Assembly: GCA_022410635.1 (NCBI GenBank)
Contig: JAJVDF010000254.1
Span: 700,060-764,059 of the forward strand
Length of the DNA: 64,000 nt
Direction of reading: 5' to 3'
Origin: Tretioscincus oriximinensis
Lineage: Eukaryota > Chordata > Lepidosauria > Squamata > Gymnophthalmidae
Shown: positions 42,771 to 52,820 of the stretch, piece after piece
Layout of the letters: each line of letters opens with the position of its first letter
Position numbering within the stretch: position 1 is the first letter of the stretch
Made by a program: the position numbers and the translations under genes
Notes under the pieces: model-generated
Databases searched by the model: none
The model's input: only the letters and a program-made list of their open reading frames with translations
Told to the model about the DNA's origin: nothing

Positions 42771-43183
42771 ATTCTTCCTGTGTAAGCTTCATAGGTTTGG
42801 TAGAGGAGCGGTGGCACATTTTACTTGGATACAGACAGGATGCAAAAATTAGTGCCCAAGGTATTTTGCAGGGAATGGACTGGAAGCCCTGTGATGTCAA
42901 AGAACCAAGACTATTTGTCAATATCGACCCATCTTTTTAAGATACTCAATAGTGCACCATATTTTAAAATTCAGTCCTGCGCCTCTCCCAGAATGAGGCT
43001 CAGTGGAGAATAGGACAGAAGCAGGAGTGGCCTGAACTCAGCTTTGCTGGGATCTGAGAGTCATGCCGGAATTATTGTTAGAAATACATTATTTTCTCCC
43101 AATTCCCAAGAGATCTGTTCCCTTGTCCGTCCCCCTGTAACCTCCCAAAATGATTCCATCAGACTCAGAAAAATTAAATAAAA

Positions 43184-43330
43184 GCTGCATCCACACATCA
43201 CTTATTGACACCACTCCAGTTGGATATTCCACAATAAAAGCACTGTGGAGACAGATTTATTCCAGAATATCCATGCTTTATTGTGGAATATCCAGTTATA
43301 ATGGAAGAAATAAGTGATGTGGGGATGCAG
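43184..43330. mobile_element. Palindromic MITE (GCTGCATCC family)
   Basis: GCTGCATCCACACATCACTT at the left and AAGTGATGTGGGGATGCAG at the right are inverted repeats. The inner arms are TGGATATTCCACAATAAA and TTTATTGTGGAATATCCA. No coding capacity. Confidence 0.8.
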
Positions 43331-43495
43331 ACTTATTTATCCCATTATAATGGGATGATCCACGATAAAGCATGGATATTCTGGAATAAACCAGTCCACA
43401 CAATGCTTTATTGCGTGGAATATCCAATAACAGTGGAGTAACATTGTGGCATATCCAATTGTAGTGGAATAAATAAGTGATGTGTGGATGCAGCC
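43331..43495. mobile_element. Palindromic MITE, rearranged second copy
   Basis: Shares the boundary with the previous copy and ends AAGTGATGTGTGGATGCAGC. The inner arms are repeated (GGATATTCTGGAATAAACC, CGTGGAATATCC), as if one copy inserted in or recombined with another. Confidence 0.7.
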
Positions 43496-43669
43496 CTAAT
43501 CTTGATATTATTATTTTTTTAAAAAAACCCAAAACATATTTTCTCACTCAGCCAAAACGGATTTTCCATGGAAAGGACCCCAGGGTCCCTTATGCAAAAA
43601 TGCAGAGTAGACCACCACCCTCTCCAAAATAACCCTTGGCCCCCCACACACCCCTCCGAGCACCCCCCC

Positions 43670-44080
43670 CTCCCCCTGAGAGCCTCCCCCACGGACCTGC
43701 CGCTCGCAACCCAGGTGATCCATCCAACTGCCTGGAGACGGAAGGAGACCCTGAAGTCAAAGGCGGTGATCTCTGGCGCGCTCACTTCTACCTTGCGATC
43801 AGTTCCTGCTTGCTGCCTGCTGGATCCGGTTCGGGATCGAAACAGGAGCGGCGGCTCCGTGTTCTTCTTCCGATGCCGGTTCCCAACAAGAGCCCAAGTC
43901 TCCCTCCCAACCCCTCTTCCCTCCCCCTTCCTCCTCCTCTCTCCGCCTTTCCAAAACGTCTCCTTTAACACGGTGGGAGGAAGAAGACGGACGATGGCGC
44001 AGAAGGCGAGGAGATGGAGTGAGCCGCGTCAGGGGTCCGGAGGGGTCAGGAGGAAGCCCCCGCACCTGCCCACAAGGAGG
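43670..44080. promoter_or_regulatory. CpG-rich region, candidate CpG island
   Basis: Non-repetitive GC-rich DNA with many CpGs (GCGCGCTCACTTC, GGATCCGGTTCGGGATCG, GAAGACGGACGATGGCGC). Overlapping long frames on both strands (150, 200, 110 and 88 codons) are what GC-rich DNA gives by chance. Could mark a promoter; no transcript evidence. Confidence 0.4.
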
Positions 44081-44258
44081 GAGGGAAGGAGGGAGGGTAG
44101 GAAGGAAGGAGAAGAAAGGGAGGAAGGAAGAAAGGGAGAGAGGGAGGGAAGAAATGGGGAAGGAGGATAGGAGAGAGGGAGGGAAAGGAGAAGGGGGAAG
44201 AAAAGAGAGGGAAGGAAGGAGAGAGGGAGGGAAGGGAGGGAAGACAGGAAAGAAGAAG
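44078..44258. repeat. GGAA/GGGA polypurine tract
   Basis: About 180 bp of GGGAGG, GGAAGG and GAAGGA units joined to the SINE tail. Confidence 0.95.
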
Positions 44259-44560
44259 AAGAACTTGGTTCTTATACCCCGCTTTTCTCACCTTTCAAAG
44301 GGACTCAAAGCGGCTTACAAGGATATATTTTGCCCAAAGGCTCACATTCTATCTTCCCCACCAGACTGTGGTGGTCCCCATGTATCTACTTGCAGTCAGT
44401 TGCAATTTCTTGCAATTCATGCTTTCGAATAGCTGGGTTGGCTAGAGCTCCAGGCTAGTGGAAGGTGCTCACCCATCCCCACGTCCCACACAGGGCTTCG
44501 AAACCCCATCTCCCAGGCGAGAGACTAATTCCTAAGCGACTGAGCTATCCGTGCTCAGGG
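44253..44560 (-). mobile_element. tRNA-derived SINE (family A, young subfamily)
   Basis: AAGAAGAAGAACTTGG tail, CTTATACCCCGCTTTTCTC, B-box complement GGGCTTCGAAACCCC and A-box complement CTAAGCGACTGAGCTATCC. Confidence 0.9.
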
Positions 44561-44564
44561 AGTG

Positions 44565-44855
44565 GGGAAGGGAGGGAGGGGACGCCAGCCTCCCTGTTCC
44601 CAAAGGTCTCACTCCCTTGGCTTCTATCGCAATAGGAAGATCCAAAGTTGGTCTTGCTTGGGGTGATATGCTAGGAAAAGCTGGGGAGCCCATGCCTGGA
44701 AGCGGAGGGGAAGGAGAGATTTTGCGTATCGCCCGGGAGTCCGGATGCGTCTCCCCCACCCCACCTGCCTCCAGCCACCCCGTGAAACCAAAGCCCCGCC
44801 AAGAACCTCACTGGCATCTTCTTCCCTGAGGCGCCCTTGTGCCCAGAGCCAGAGG
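44565..44855. other. GC-rich unassigned DNA
   Basis: Frames on both strands (75 and 92 codons), unrecognised. No gene called. Confidence 0.2.
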
Positions 44856-44859
44856 GGCT

Positions 44860-45005
44860 ATTCCGGAATAAAGCTCTACATAAATTGCTTATTTATTCCA
44901 CCATTCCGTAGCTGGGTATTCTGGGACCAAGCGGACCAAGCGAAGCTTTATTCAGGGATACCAAAGTACAGAGGAATGGGTAAGGGGCGTCTGGATGCAG
45001 CCCAA
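44860..45005. mobile_element. Diverged palindromic element related to the GCTGCATCC family
   Basis: TTCCGGAATAAAGC, GTATTCTGGGACC, GAAGCTTTATTCAGGG and CGTCTGGATGCAGCCC follow the order of the family but with many changes. Confidence 0.45.
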
Positions 45006-45059
45006 GGAGAACTTTGCACCGGAATCTGCAAATAGAGCGCCCTAAGTAAGCAGGTGTGG

Positions 45060-45480
45060 ATGCAGCTGACGCCACTGCCAGCCCAGACGCCTGCAGGTTT
45101 CCTAGCCCGGCATCCTCGCCTCGGACTCCTCCAGAGGGACTAGAAACATGGCCACCCACCCACAAGAACCCGCCTGCCCCCTTGGCCCTCTTTCCTTTGC
45201 CAGGCTGAAACGCGGCTGTTCAACAGGTAAAGCTGGAAGAGGTGGGGAGGGAGGCTTCCAGTTGTTTGCTGACATTATCCAAAGAGATCCTGGCTGGCTG
45301 GTGAGTAGGCAAGGGGTGGGCTTTGCAATGCGCCCCGCGGAGAGACTGGAGGCGCCCCATCCGCGAAGCTGCAGCATCTGGGCAGAAAATGCCCCTGCCG
45401 ATAAGGGGTGTGGATCTCTCCGCCCCCCCCCCCCAAATCCCATCACCCCCAGGACTCCTGGCTTTGCTTGGGTCTCATAA
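45060..45480. promoter_or_regulatory. CpG-rich region
   Basis: GC-rich single-copy DNA (GCGCCCCATCCGCGAAGC, ATGCGCCCCGCGGAGAG). Opposed frames of 132 and 110 codons, not recognised. Possibly part of the same CpG-rich domain as 43670 and 49430. Confidence 0.35.
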
Positions 45481-45596
45481 GACAAATGAAATAAAACCAT
45501 GGAATCCTAGTGTAGTCCTGTGACCTTGCTCTGAGACGCGGGGGGGGATAAAGGGGAGGATGGAAAGGAGGGAGGGGAAGAGAGAGGAAGCGATAA

Positions 45597-45865
45597 GGAA
45601 TGGAAGGAAGGAAGGAAAGAAAGAAAGAAGAAAGAAAGAAAGAAAGAAAGGAGGGAGAGAGAGAGAGAGAGAGAGAGGAAATAAAAAAGGGGGAGGGATA
45701 AGGAATGGAAGGAAGGGGGAATGAATGGAAGGAAGGAAGGAAAGGAAGGTAGGGGAAAAAATAAGGGGCAGAAGGAAGGAGGAGACAGTAAAAAGGAATA
45801 AAGGATGGAGAAAGAAGAGAAGGAGGGAAGGAAGAGAGAAAGAAAGGAGGGAGGGAGGGAAAGGT
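45597..45865. repeat. GAAA/GGAA/GAGA polypurine tract
   Basis: AAGAAAGAAAG, GAGAGAGAGAG and GGAAGGAAGG blocks. Ser/Leu/Phe/Pro frames on the minus strand are artefacts. Confidence 0.95.
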
Positions 45866-45899
45866 CCTCCACTCCCATAGCCACAGCTCAGCTCGGGCA

Positions 45900-46435
45900 G
45901 TAGCAGTGAATGAATCACAGGGGTTCCCTCCCCCGCCCCCAATTCTATTTACTTATTTCCAAATACCAATACATAAATGCACAAATAAAAAGAAGATTGC
46001 TGTGGGCGAAGTTGGTTTCGTCTTATCGAAATGTCAGCCCCCGCCGGGTCGTGTGTGTGGGGAGAACCGAGAAGAAGCATTGTAGAATCCATGCCCCCCG
46101 CTTTAAGACCCCCCCCCCAGCTTGCTCTTCTTCTACCCTTTTCCGTGGATGGATTTTCCTACCACAAGGACTGATGGCCACCAGGGGGGCTCCTCCCCCC
46201 CCCCCCGTCAAAGAAATGCACTCCGGTGCCACCAGGCTGGCTTTCCCAAAGGGGTTCCAGCGAGGGCCAGGGGGTCCACTTGGAGCAAGCAAGGGCTTGA
46301 AAGGGAGGGCTGGGAGTCCTCTGGCCTGGGAGGGGCCACTCCACCCCTTTTAGAATGCAGGATGGGTCCCTCCCCCCCCCTCAACAAAACCAAGAGGGGG
46401 AAAAGAGGCGAGAACTTTGTAAATTCTGACACCCC
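45900..46435. other. GC-rich unassigned DNA
   Basis: Homopolymer C runs at 46108-46118 and 46190-46206 split frames of 147, 116 and 89 codons. None recognised. Confidence 0.2.
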
Positions 46436-46436
46436 T

Positions 46437-46584
46437 GCTGCCTCCCCACATCCCTTATTGATTCCACGATAGCTGGATATTCCACAATAAAGCACTGTGT
46501 GGACGGATTTATTCCAAAAGATCCATGCTTTAGTGCGGAATATCCAATTGTAGTGGAAGAAACAAGGGATGTGGGGATGCAGCC
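46437..46584. mobile_element. Palindromic MITE (GCTGCATCC family)
   Basis: GCTGCCTCCCCACATCCCTT, TGGATATTCCACAATAAAGC, TGCGGAATATCCAATTG, AGGGATGTGGGGATGCAGC. Confidence 0.8.
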
Positions 46585-46589
46585 TTAGT

Positions 46590-47009
46590 CTGATGCCTTT
46601 TATTTCTCGAATATAGAGGGGTATAAATGGTGGTGGTGGGTGTCCTCTCCTGCAGCCTGGCAGGAGGAGACTTTATCAGGATCTCGTTGATCTGCTGTCA
46701 GAGCAACAAGACTTCCCAGGGCTCCCCCCAGACAGTGGTAATGGCAAACTACGTCTGTATATCCTGCCAATGAAACTGTGGAAAGGTGCCTATGGAGTCT
46801 GGGAACACCTGGAGCTCCATGATGGAACAGAACTGCTTGGAGAACAGAGGGTCGCCGTCAGGTCAGTTCTCAGGAATAGGGAATGGAAAACGGCATCTGT
46901 ATTCCTGCCAGGAGGCCCACGTGGAAGTAACATATGGAGTTCAGGAAGGTTCCGACTCAGGGGTAGAGCAAAGAGACTGAGGAACAGAGGCACCTATCTA
47001 TGGCTGCAT
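46590..47009. other. Unassigned repeat-like DNA
   Basis: Contains ATCCTGCCAATGAAACTGTG, echoed as TTCCTGCCAATAAAACTGCA at 47263, and a GGAATAGGGAATGG phrase akin to the foldback family. No gene seen. Confidence 0.25.
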
Positions 47010-47240
47010 CTATATGGAAACTTACCTTGCGCTGTTCCTCGGAATAGGAACCTGCCAACAACATGCTAGTGTCCTAGCCAACAACATGCTAGGAACCTGC
47101 CAACAACATAGCCCCATTCGGCTATGGCAGGCCGAATGGGGCCTGCCATAGCCTTTACTGGCATGTGGATGGCCAAGCTCTGTCCCAAGATATGACCCCG
47201 AATAAGGATCCGTGTGGATGGGGCCTGAATCTCTCCTTAG
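47010..47240. mobile_element. Foldback element (CTAGTGTAGACTATG family), rearranged
   Basis: GGAATAGGAACCTGCC and ACATGCTAG repeated, then GGCTATGGCAGGCC, GGGGCCTGCCATAGCC, TTTACTGGCATGTGGATGGC. Small tandem duplications around AACCTGCCAACAACATG. Confidence 0.6.
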
Positions 47241-47417
47241 GGGACAGCAAACCCCTTCTACATTCCTGCCAATAAAACTGCATGGAGGTGCCCACGGATG
47301 CATGCAGGCCAGGGGTGGGTCCACCATGACCACATGGTACCCAGCAACAGCAGGTCTGGGGGTGGATGGGGGGTGGGACCCAGTCAGAAGGCACTCTCCT
47401 TGCGAAATGTAGCCTGA

Positions 47418-47542
47418 GGCTGCATCCACACTCACTTATTTATTCCACTCTGTTTGGATATTCCACAATAAAGCATCCTGTGGATTGATTTATTTCAGAA
47501 GATCCATATAGAGGAATAAGTGAGTGATATGTGGATGCAGAC
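47418..47542. mobile_element. Palindromic MITE (GCTGCATCC family)
   Basis: GGCTGCATCCACACTCACTT, GGATATTCCACAATAAAGC, AGTGATATGTGGATGCAG. Confidence 0.8.
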
Positions 47543-47544
47543 GG

Positions 47545-48019
47545 AGCTGAAATCACGGCTGTGTGTGCGTGAGTGTCTGTTTTGTTAGCTTGCCCGGTGA
47601 TCCATCTTTCTGCCCGCAACCCAACAGGTCGTGTTGCCTGCCCTCTCTTCCATCTCACTTCTGATTTGGGGTCTCCTACCCCCTCCTTTCTGCGCGCGCA
47701 CACACACACGCGCATCTCCCCCCATGCAGCTCCAGCCAAGCTGGGCTTTGCAGTGCATGGGGCCGGGAGGGGGGGGGGAGAGCACCTTCCTCTCTTCTTC
47801 CTCCCCCTCCGCGTTCCCTTTCTCCAACAATTGCCCATTTCTGTACTCTATTTGCTCCTCCGCCAACACCCACACGCCTTTTCCATTTCTCAAAATTCTC
47901 AGATATTAATAAATAAATATCACAAAATTGGCCTTATGCCTCCAAGGTTGAGGCCAACATCCTAACTGATGTTTCCTCCCAAGGTTTTCCTAAAGTTGGT
48001 ACCCCAAAGCCCGTCCCCA
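47545..48019. other. GC-rich unassigned DNA
   Basis: Includes a (CA)n/(CG)n stretch at 47692-47714. Frames of 130 and 132 codons are opposed and unrecognised. Confidence 0.2.
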
Positions 48020-48021
48020 CT

Positions 48022-48150
48022 GGGCTATAACTCAGGACAGAGCTTGGCCATTCACGTGTCAGTTTAGACTACGGCAGGCCCCGGTATAGACTATGGCAGG
48101 CTTACACTGGCATGTAGATGGCAGGCTCCTATTCTGAGATGCAGCCAAGA
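48022..48150. mobile_element. Foldback element (CTAGTGTAGACTATG family)
   Basis: GGCTATAACTCAGGACAGAG, GTTTAGACTACGGCAGGCCC, TACACTGGCATGTAGATGGC, ATTCTGAGATGCAGCC. Confidence 0.65.
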
Positions 48151-48229
48151 AAGCTTAGTGGACAGTGGAACCAGGACCCAAATGATCTTTAAAAAGAAAA
48201 AGGAAAGATGCGGTGAATGGAGAAGGCTT

Positions 48230-48330
48230 TTGCTTCCTCTTCCTCCTCTTCCTCCTCTTCCTCCTCTTCCTCCTCTTCCTCCTCTTCCTCCTCTTCCTCC
48301 TCTTCCTCCTCTTCCTCCTCCTCCCGCCTT
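48230..48330. repeat. 9-bp repeat array (CTCTTCCTC)n
   Basis: About ten near-perfect 9-bp units. Gives poly-Glu, poly-Ser and Pro-Leu frames on both strands that are not genes. Confidence 0.95.
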
Positions 48331-48339
48331 CCCCCCTTC

Positions 48340-49260
48340 CACCAGCCAACATTGCGATGCTTCCGTTCACTGTTAAAGGGAAAAGATCCCCCTTCCCCTT
48401 CAAAGTTGCCTCCGCTGCTCCCAAAAACCGCCGGTTTCTCATTACGCACAAGGACGGTGAAAGAAGAAAAACGATCAGATTAACTGATGGGGAGAATTAG
48501 TCAAGGGAAGTTGCGTACCTTTTCTGTAGAATATCCACGGACGTTATATCCTTTTGCTTGGCTGGAGGAAATTCCAAATTGCATCCATACACAAATCCAG
48601 AAGGGACAAAATGGCCATTGGCTAGTGAGTCCAAAAAAGAGCGGTGGTAGGGAGGGGTGGGCTTCCCAGCCCCTCTTTCAATCCACGGGTTCAGATGCTC
48701 TTTCTCCTTCTCTCTCTCCTTCCTTCTCTCTCCCACGCACACAAATCAAACTTTTGTCCCGGATTTAAAGTACGTCCACACGCACCCAGGCACACACTCC
48801 CACATTCGCACGTACACGCATTCTATCTCCACACACACATTCCCACGCAGACGAGAGAGGTTTCGGAGCTCTTCGGGGCGCAAGAAAAATCCCGAAAAGG
48901 CCGGCGGTAAATGGGGGGAGAGCGATAAAGTGACGACCACCGGAATCCTCAGCGACGAGAGAAGCGATGAAGAAAGCCAATTGGGTTTGGGGGTGAGAAG
49001 AGGGTTTAGATCCACCAGGAGATCCACTTGGAGAAAGTCTTCTCTTGGAGAAGCTCCAGCCTCCTCCTTTCCCAGCGAAACGGCTTCGAAGATCCGCTTG
49101 GATTTCCCCTGAACGCTCTTCTGCCTCCTCCTCTGCCTCCTTCCTCTTCTTCCTCCTCTTCCTCCTCCTCCTCTTCGAATGGGGTCTCTTGGATAGCGAG
49201 TTCCTCCTTTCCCTCGTTCCCTGGGTCGTAACGAGACGCCGTCTATGTAGCCAGAGGCTG
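48340..49260. other. Unique DNA, moderately CpG-rich
   Basis: Single-copy. 48840-49130 has frequent CpG (CGACGAGAGAAGCGATG). The longest frame (48657-49112) is Ser/Thr/His-rich through (CA)n and unrecognised. It could be 5' flank or untranslated sequence of an undetected gene. Confidence 0.3.
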
Positions 49261-49320
49261 CATTAAGGATTACATCAGGCTTTTATAAGCTTTCCAGCTC
49301 GCACATTAGAGAGAGAGGGA
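49261..49320 (+). promoter_or_regulatory. TATA-like site upstream of a CpG-rich region
   Basis: CTTTTATAAGC at 49280-49290 lies after TTAAGGATTACATCAGG and about 140 bp before the CpG-rich block. A TATA box and a GGATTA homeodomain-type site are possible readings. The motif is nearly palindromic, so the strand is uncertain. Confidence 0.25.
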
Positions 49321-49429
49321 GGCAGGCAGGGGTGGGGAGAAGAGGGAGGGAGGGAGAAAGGAGGGAGAGAGGAAAAGAAAGGGAGGGAGCAGAGGGAAAC
49401 ATGGACTGAAAGGGGAAATAAAGGAGAGG

Positions 49430-50105
49430 TTTTCTATGTCTCCCGCGCGCGCTCTTCCACAGGGGCTCCAGGAAAGTCCTCCTCCTGCGGGTCGAGATTG
49501 GAAACTGGGATGAAATGTGGGAGGCAGGAACGAGGGAGGCTTGCGCGATCGATGCGTGTCATCCGCCCCGGGAACAGAACAACTTTATTTCCTGGAAGGA
49601 GGGAGCGGGGAAGGAGGGACAGTTTGGCTTTGGAAGAGGGATCGGCGACGGAGTGGGGAGCGCGCAAGGGAAGCCTGGCGACCGGGAGAGCGCATGGAGA
49701 GCGCCGCGACGCAGTGGTGTGGAGTCGACGAGGCAAGAGGCGACACAGCCGGTGGGGGGAGCGCAAGGTTCTGCGCTTGCCTGCCCGGTGGCGCCGCTGT
49801 CGCTCCTGCTGCTGCCTGGAATGTGGGAAGAGGAGCGGGGGCAGCGTATGGGGTCTCTGGAAGGCCGTCTCCAAAGGAAGGGGCCTCGTGGCTGGGCTTT
49901 CCCTTCCTCCGCGGCCTCTCCACGGAAGGCGCAGCTGGTGCGTAAGGCGCCCTAAAGGCCGTGGAATCGGAGTCGGCCAAATCGTGATATTTGGGGGTGG
50001 GGCGCGGGGCTGGGGGCTTCCCCTCTTCAGCCTCGCCGTGGGAGGGAGCGACAACTGCGTAATAATGCGCCCTGGCGGTATGGACCCAGGGAATGGTCGC
50101 TAAAC
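49430..50105. promoter_or_regulatory. Strong candidate CpG island
   Basis: The most CpG-dense part of the window (CCCGCGCGCGCTC, GCGCGATCGATGCG, GGATCGGCGACGGAG, GGTGGCGCCGCTGTCGC). Long open frames on both strands (206 codons minus, 201 plus) overlap each other, so neither is credible without support. A first exon or promoter of an unidentified gene is possible. Confidence 0.5.
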
Positions 50106-50129
50106 ATGGGGCTTTGGGTTAACCATGCC

Positions 50130-50171
50130 GGGGGGGGGGGGGGGGGGGGGGGNGGGGGGGGGGGGGGGGGG
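50130..50171. repeat. Poly-G tract with one ambiguous base
   Basis: About 42 G with N at 50153; the length is probably unreliable. Confidence 0.95.
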
Positions 50172-50199
50172 ATGAAGGGAGGGGAGTGGGTTTCCTTGC

Positions 50200-50575
50200 A
50201 CTCGGTCTCCCCAAGGAGGCGGCGATGGCCAATGCGTTCTAGAGGCAATGGAACCCAAGAGTGGATCTTTAGACTCGAGGCTCGCCAAAGCGGGGATTTT
50301 TGGAGAGCTTGCCCGGGGCGCGAGGGAGGAGGAGGAGGAGGAGAAAGAGGAGGAAGGGGTTGAGTGGAAGCTTTGTTAGCTGCGTTTTTCCTGGCTCCCC
50401 CGCTTTCCCTCCCGCTCTCTCCTCCTCGCCTTGCCGCCTCCGGTTAAAACAAGACGAGCAGCCAGGGCTGCTGCTTACGAATCAGCGCGGCGGGGATGAA
50501 GAACGGGGGTCCCCGGGATTGGAGCCCGTGGCGGCTTCCCTGATCGCGCGCCTTCTTCGCCCTGGGGACCCTCCA
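50200..50575. promoter_or_regulatory. CpG-rich region, continuation
   Basis: GGCGCGAGGGAGGAGG, CAGCGCGGCGGGGATG and GATCGCGCGCCTTC. Same domain as 49430. No gene resolved. Confidence 0.35.
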
Positions 50576-50576
50576 A

Positions 50577-50717
50577 GGCTGCATCCCATATTGATTCCGC
50601 TAATGCTGGATATTCCACAATAAAGAACTGCGTGGACGGATTTATTCCAGAATATCCATGCCTTATTGGGGAATATCCAGCTATAGTGGATTAAATGAGG
50701 GATATGGGGATGCAGTC
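50577..50717. mobile_element. Palindromic MITE (GCTGCATCC family)
   Basis: GGCTGCATCCCATATTGATT, GGATATTCCACAATAAAG, GGGGAATATCCAGCTATAG, GGATATGGGGATGCAG. Sits at the edge of the CpG-rich region. Confidence 0.8.
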
Positions 50718-50729
50718 ATAACCGGGCCT

Positions 50730-51110
50730 GAGGAGTTCGGGAAATTAGGCAGCCCCGATCCGGGGGGAGGGAAGAAGCTCTTCTTCCTCCTCCTCGTACA
50801 AAAGGACACCTCACATACACACACATACTGTGTCACTGCATTGCTATGTAAATCCGACCGGCCTTCCGGGAAGAGGAACGGGGCAAGGGGTACCTTTCTC
50901 ACACCCCGCACTCTTTGGGTCAGGCTGGCATCAAAAGCCCCAGAGAGAGCGAGAAGAGACCCCCGCCAAACCAGATCCCGGACAATCTGCCTGGACCCCC
51001 CTCACCTCCCTAAGAAGGGATGCCCGAGGCGTTATTACGCACAGGCTTCCAAAGGGAACATCCGGGTGGCTGCCCAGGGGTGTCTGGATGGGAGGTCAGT
51101 TAATTCGGAG
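50730..51110. other. GC-rich unassigned DNA
   Basis: Frames of 151 and 100 codons on the plus strand, unrecognised. Confidence 0.2.
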
Positions 51111-51119
51111 TAGAGATCC

Positions 51120-51395
51120 TTGTCCTTACTGAGCCCTATTGGAACTGGATTGTGCCACCCACATGCTAATCTAAACTATGGCAGGCCCCGAAAAGTCTAC
51201 ACTGGCATGTGGATGTCCAAGAATTTCTAGCAGTGATTTTCATGTGGCACCTTGGAGACTAACTAGAACACCTTAGGTAGCTTGATCTTTCGTGAACATC
51301 ACTGAACCTTTGTTGCCAGCCATAGTCTACACTGGCATGTGGATGCCAGGTCCGTATTCCGAGATACAGTCCAGAATATGGTTCAGTTTGGGGAG
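51120..51395. mobile_element. Foldback element copies interrupted by a family C fragment
   Basis: 51160-51222 holds AAACTATGGCAGGCCCC and GTCTACACTGGCATGTGG. 51225-51310 is a family C piece (GTGGCACCTTGGAGACTAAC, GATCTTTCGTGAACATC). 51312-51395 repeats GCCATAGTCTACACTGGC and ATTCCGAGATACAGTCC. Confidence 0.55.
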
Positions 51396-51490
51396 GGCCA
51401 CAAGTTCTCCTGCCTATTCAATGGGTCTAAAGATGTGGTCCCAGCTGCATGGGACCAGAGACCATCTAGTCAAGCCTTCTGCCTCACACA

Positions 51491-51618
51491 GGCTGTATCC
51501 CCACGTCACATATTTATTCCTCTAAAGTAGGATATTCCACAATAAAGCATGGTGTGGACTGCTTTATTGTGGAATATCCATTTATAGCTGAATAAATAAG
51601 TGATGTGTGGATGCAGCC
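51491..51618. mobile_element. Palindromic MITE (GCTGCATCC family) inserted in a LINE
   Basis: Host LINE CTCACACA and ACAGTAGCCTACC are split by GGCTGTATCC...GGATGCAGCC. The host reads CACACAGTAGCC when empty, giving a 3-bp duplication ACA. Confidence 0.8.
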
Positions 51619-51945
51619 ACAGTAGCCTACCAATTGTACTTGGGCATCCCAAGCAGAAAGAGGCAGTCCCTAAACTCTTAGAATAGGGACTTGTCATCTG
51701 CATGCTAGTAAAGACTGTGGCAGGCCGTAGCCTACACTGGCATGTGGATGAGCCCAGTGGGGTCTACCATAGCGTACACTGCTCTCCTGGGCATCTCAAG
51801 CAGCAGATGAAAAACCCCTCATCTATTCTTGACTCCCTACAAATGGTATTTCAGGAATCCTTCCTGTTTTCCCATCTTAACAGCAATACAGGTTCTAGCT
51901 CCTTCCATCTCTTCCGGAAGTGAATTCCATAGATCAATGACCCTT
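51619..51945 (-). mobile_element. CR1-like LINE 3' UTR with foldback element
   Basis: GTAGCCTACCAATTGTACTT to TAAACTCTT (51679), foldback element 51680-51781, then LINE again from CTCCTGGGCATCTCAAGC to CCGGAAGTGAATTCCATAG. As at 2.0-2.4 kb, part of the LINE is present on both sides. Confidence 0.7.
51680..51781. mobile_element. Foldback element (CTAGTGTAGACTATG family)
   Basis: AGAATAGGGACTTGTCATC, CATGCTAGTAAAGACTGTGG, GCCTACACTGGCATGTGG, GTCTACCATAGCGTACAC. Confidence 0.6.
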
Positions 51946-52550
51946 TTTTATCCTTCCACAACATGCATGATTTTGTAGGGCATTCAGTAACGTGGACATA
52001 AGTCTCATGAGACTTTGAGGTTAGATGTAAAGAATGCTTGGAATTGTAGTAAGGCAACCACAGCAATGACTTACAGGGTTTGTCATGTTATGAGAATGAA
52101 AGGCAATGAAATGAAAGTGTGTGAATAATTGAAGGTACAGTAGGCGAAGTGGAATTGCAAAGGTGTTTCTCTGGATTTAAAATAAATAGCGAAACTAAAC
52201 ATATCAGAAGCACCCTTAGTGTGAGAATATATGGTATGAGCAACAGACTTTAACCAAAATCCAGGGATTAGGGAAACTGCAGTAAAAATATCTCTTGAAC
52301 TACACTGGCTTGCCTGGCTCTGTTGGCAATTACTTTTGCTGACATGGGGAATCAGGTTCTCAATGCAGTAGAGTTGAAGAGAAACCTCACTTGAAAGAGA
52401 TTTAACAGAAGCACTCTGGAGATGACTTCCTGTGGGAGCAGTGCCAGAGCACCCAAATGCCATGCCTAAAACCTGCACCACTCAAATGCCAGCCAAGATT
52501 GTCTTCTGCAATGGACAAGCCTATCCATGTAAGGGTGTTCCCAGGCTGCA
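51946..52550. other. Unassigned intergenic DNA
   Basis: AT-rich single-copy DNA. A 132-codon minus-strand frame (52083-52481) is unrecognised. Confidence 0.2.
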
Positions 52551-52554
52551 AAGG

Positions 52555-52789
52555 TAAACACGTAGATGACATGTGTCAGCCACTGTGGAGAGGGGTGAGC
52601 ACCCTCTACTGGTCTTAGCTTCAGCCAATCCAGCTGTTTGAAAGCATAGAAATTTGTAAGCAGATAAATGGGTACCGCCACAATGTGATGGGGAAGATAG
52701 CCTTCGGGCAAAATAAATCCCTAGTAAGCTGCTCTCTTATAGAGCGACTCAGAGCAGGTGAGAAGAGTGTATAAAAACCTGATTCTTCA

Positions 52790-52820
<31 letters not shown>

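Noticed and set aside
43519..44170. 150- and 200-codon frames on opposite strands
   Set aside because: Overlapping frames in GC-rich DNA with no recognised domain and running into a GGAA tract.
48230..48330. Regular repeat array considered as CRISPR
   Set aside because: Units are contiguous 9-mers without spacers, and the DNA is vertebrate.
48155..48500. Poly-Glu, poly-Ser and Arg/Lys-rich frames
   Set aside because: Direct translation of the 9-bp CTCTTCCTC array.
49434..50103. Frames of 206 codons (minus) and 201 codons (plus)
   Set aside because: Both strands and several frames are open at once in CpG-rich DNA, which has few stop codons. No conserved motif or start context.
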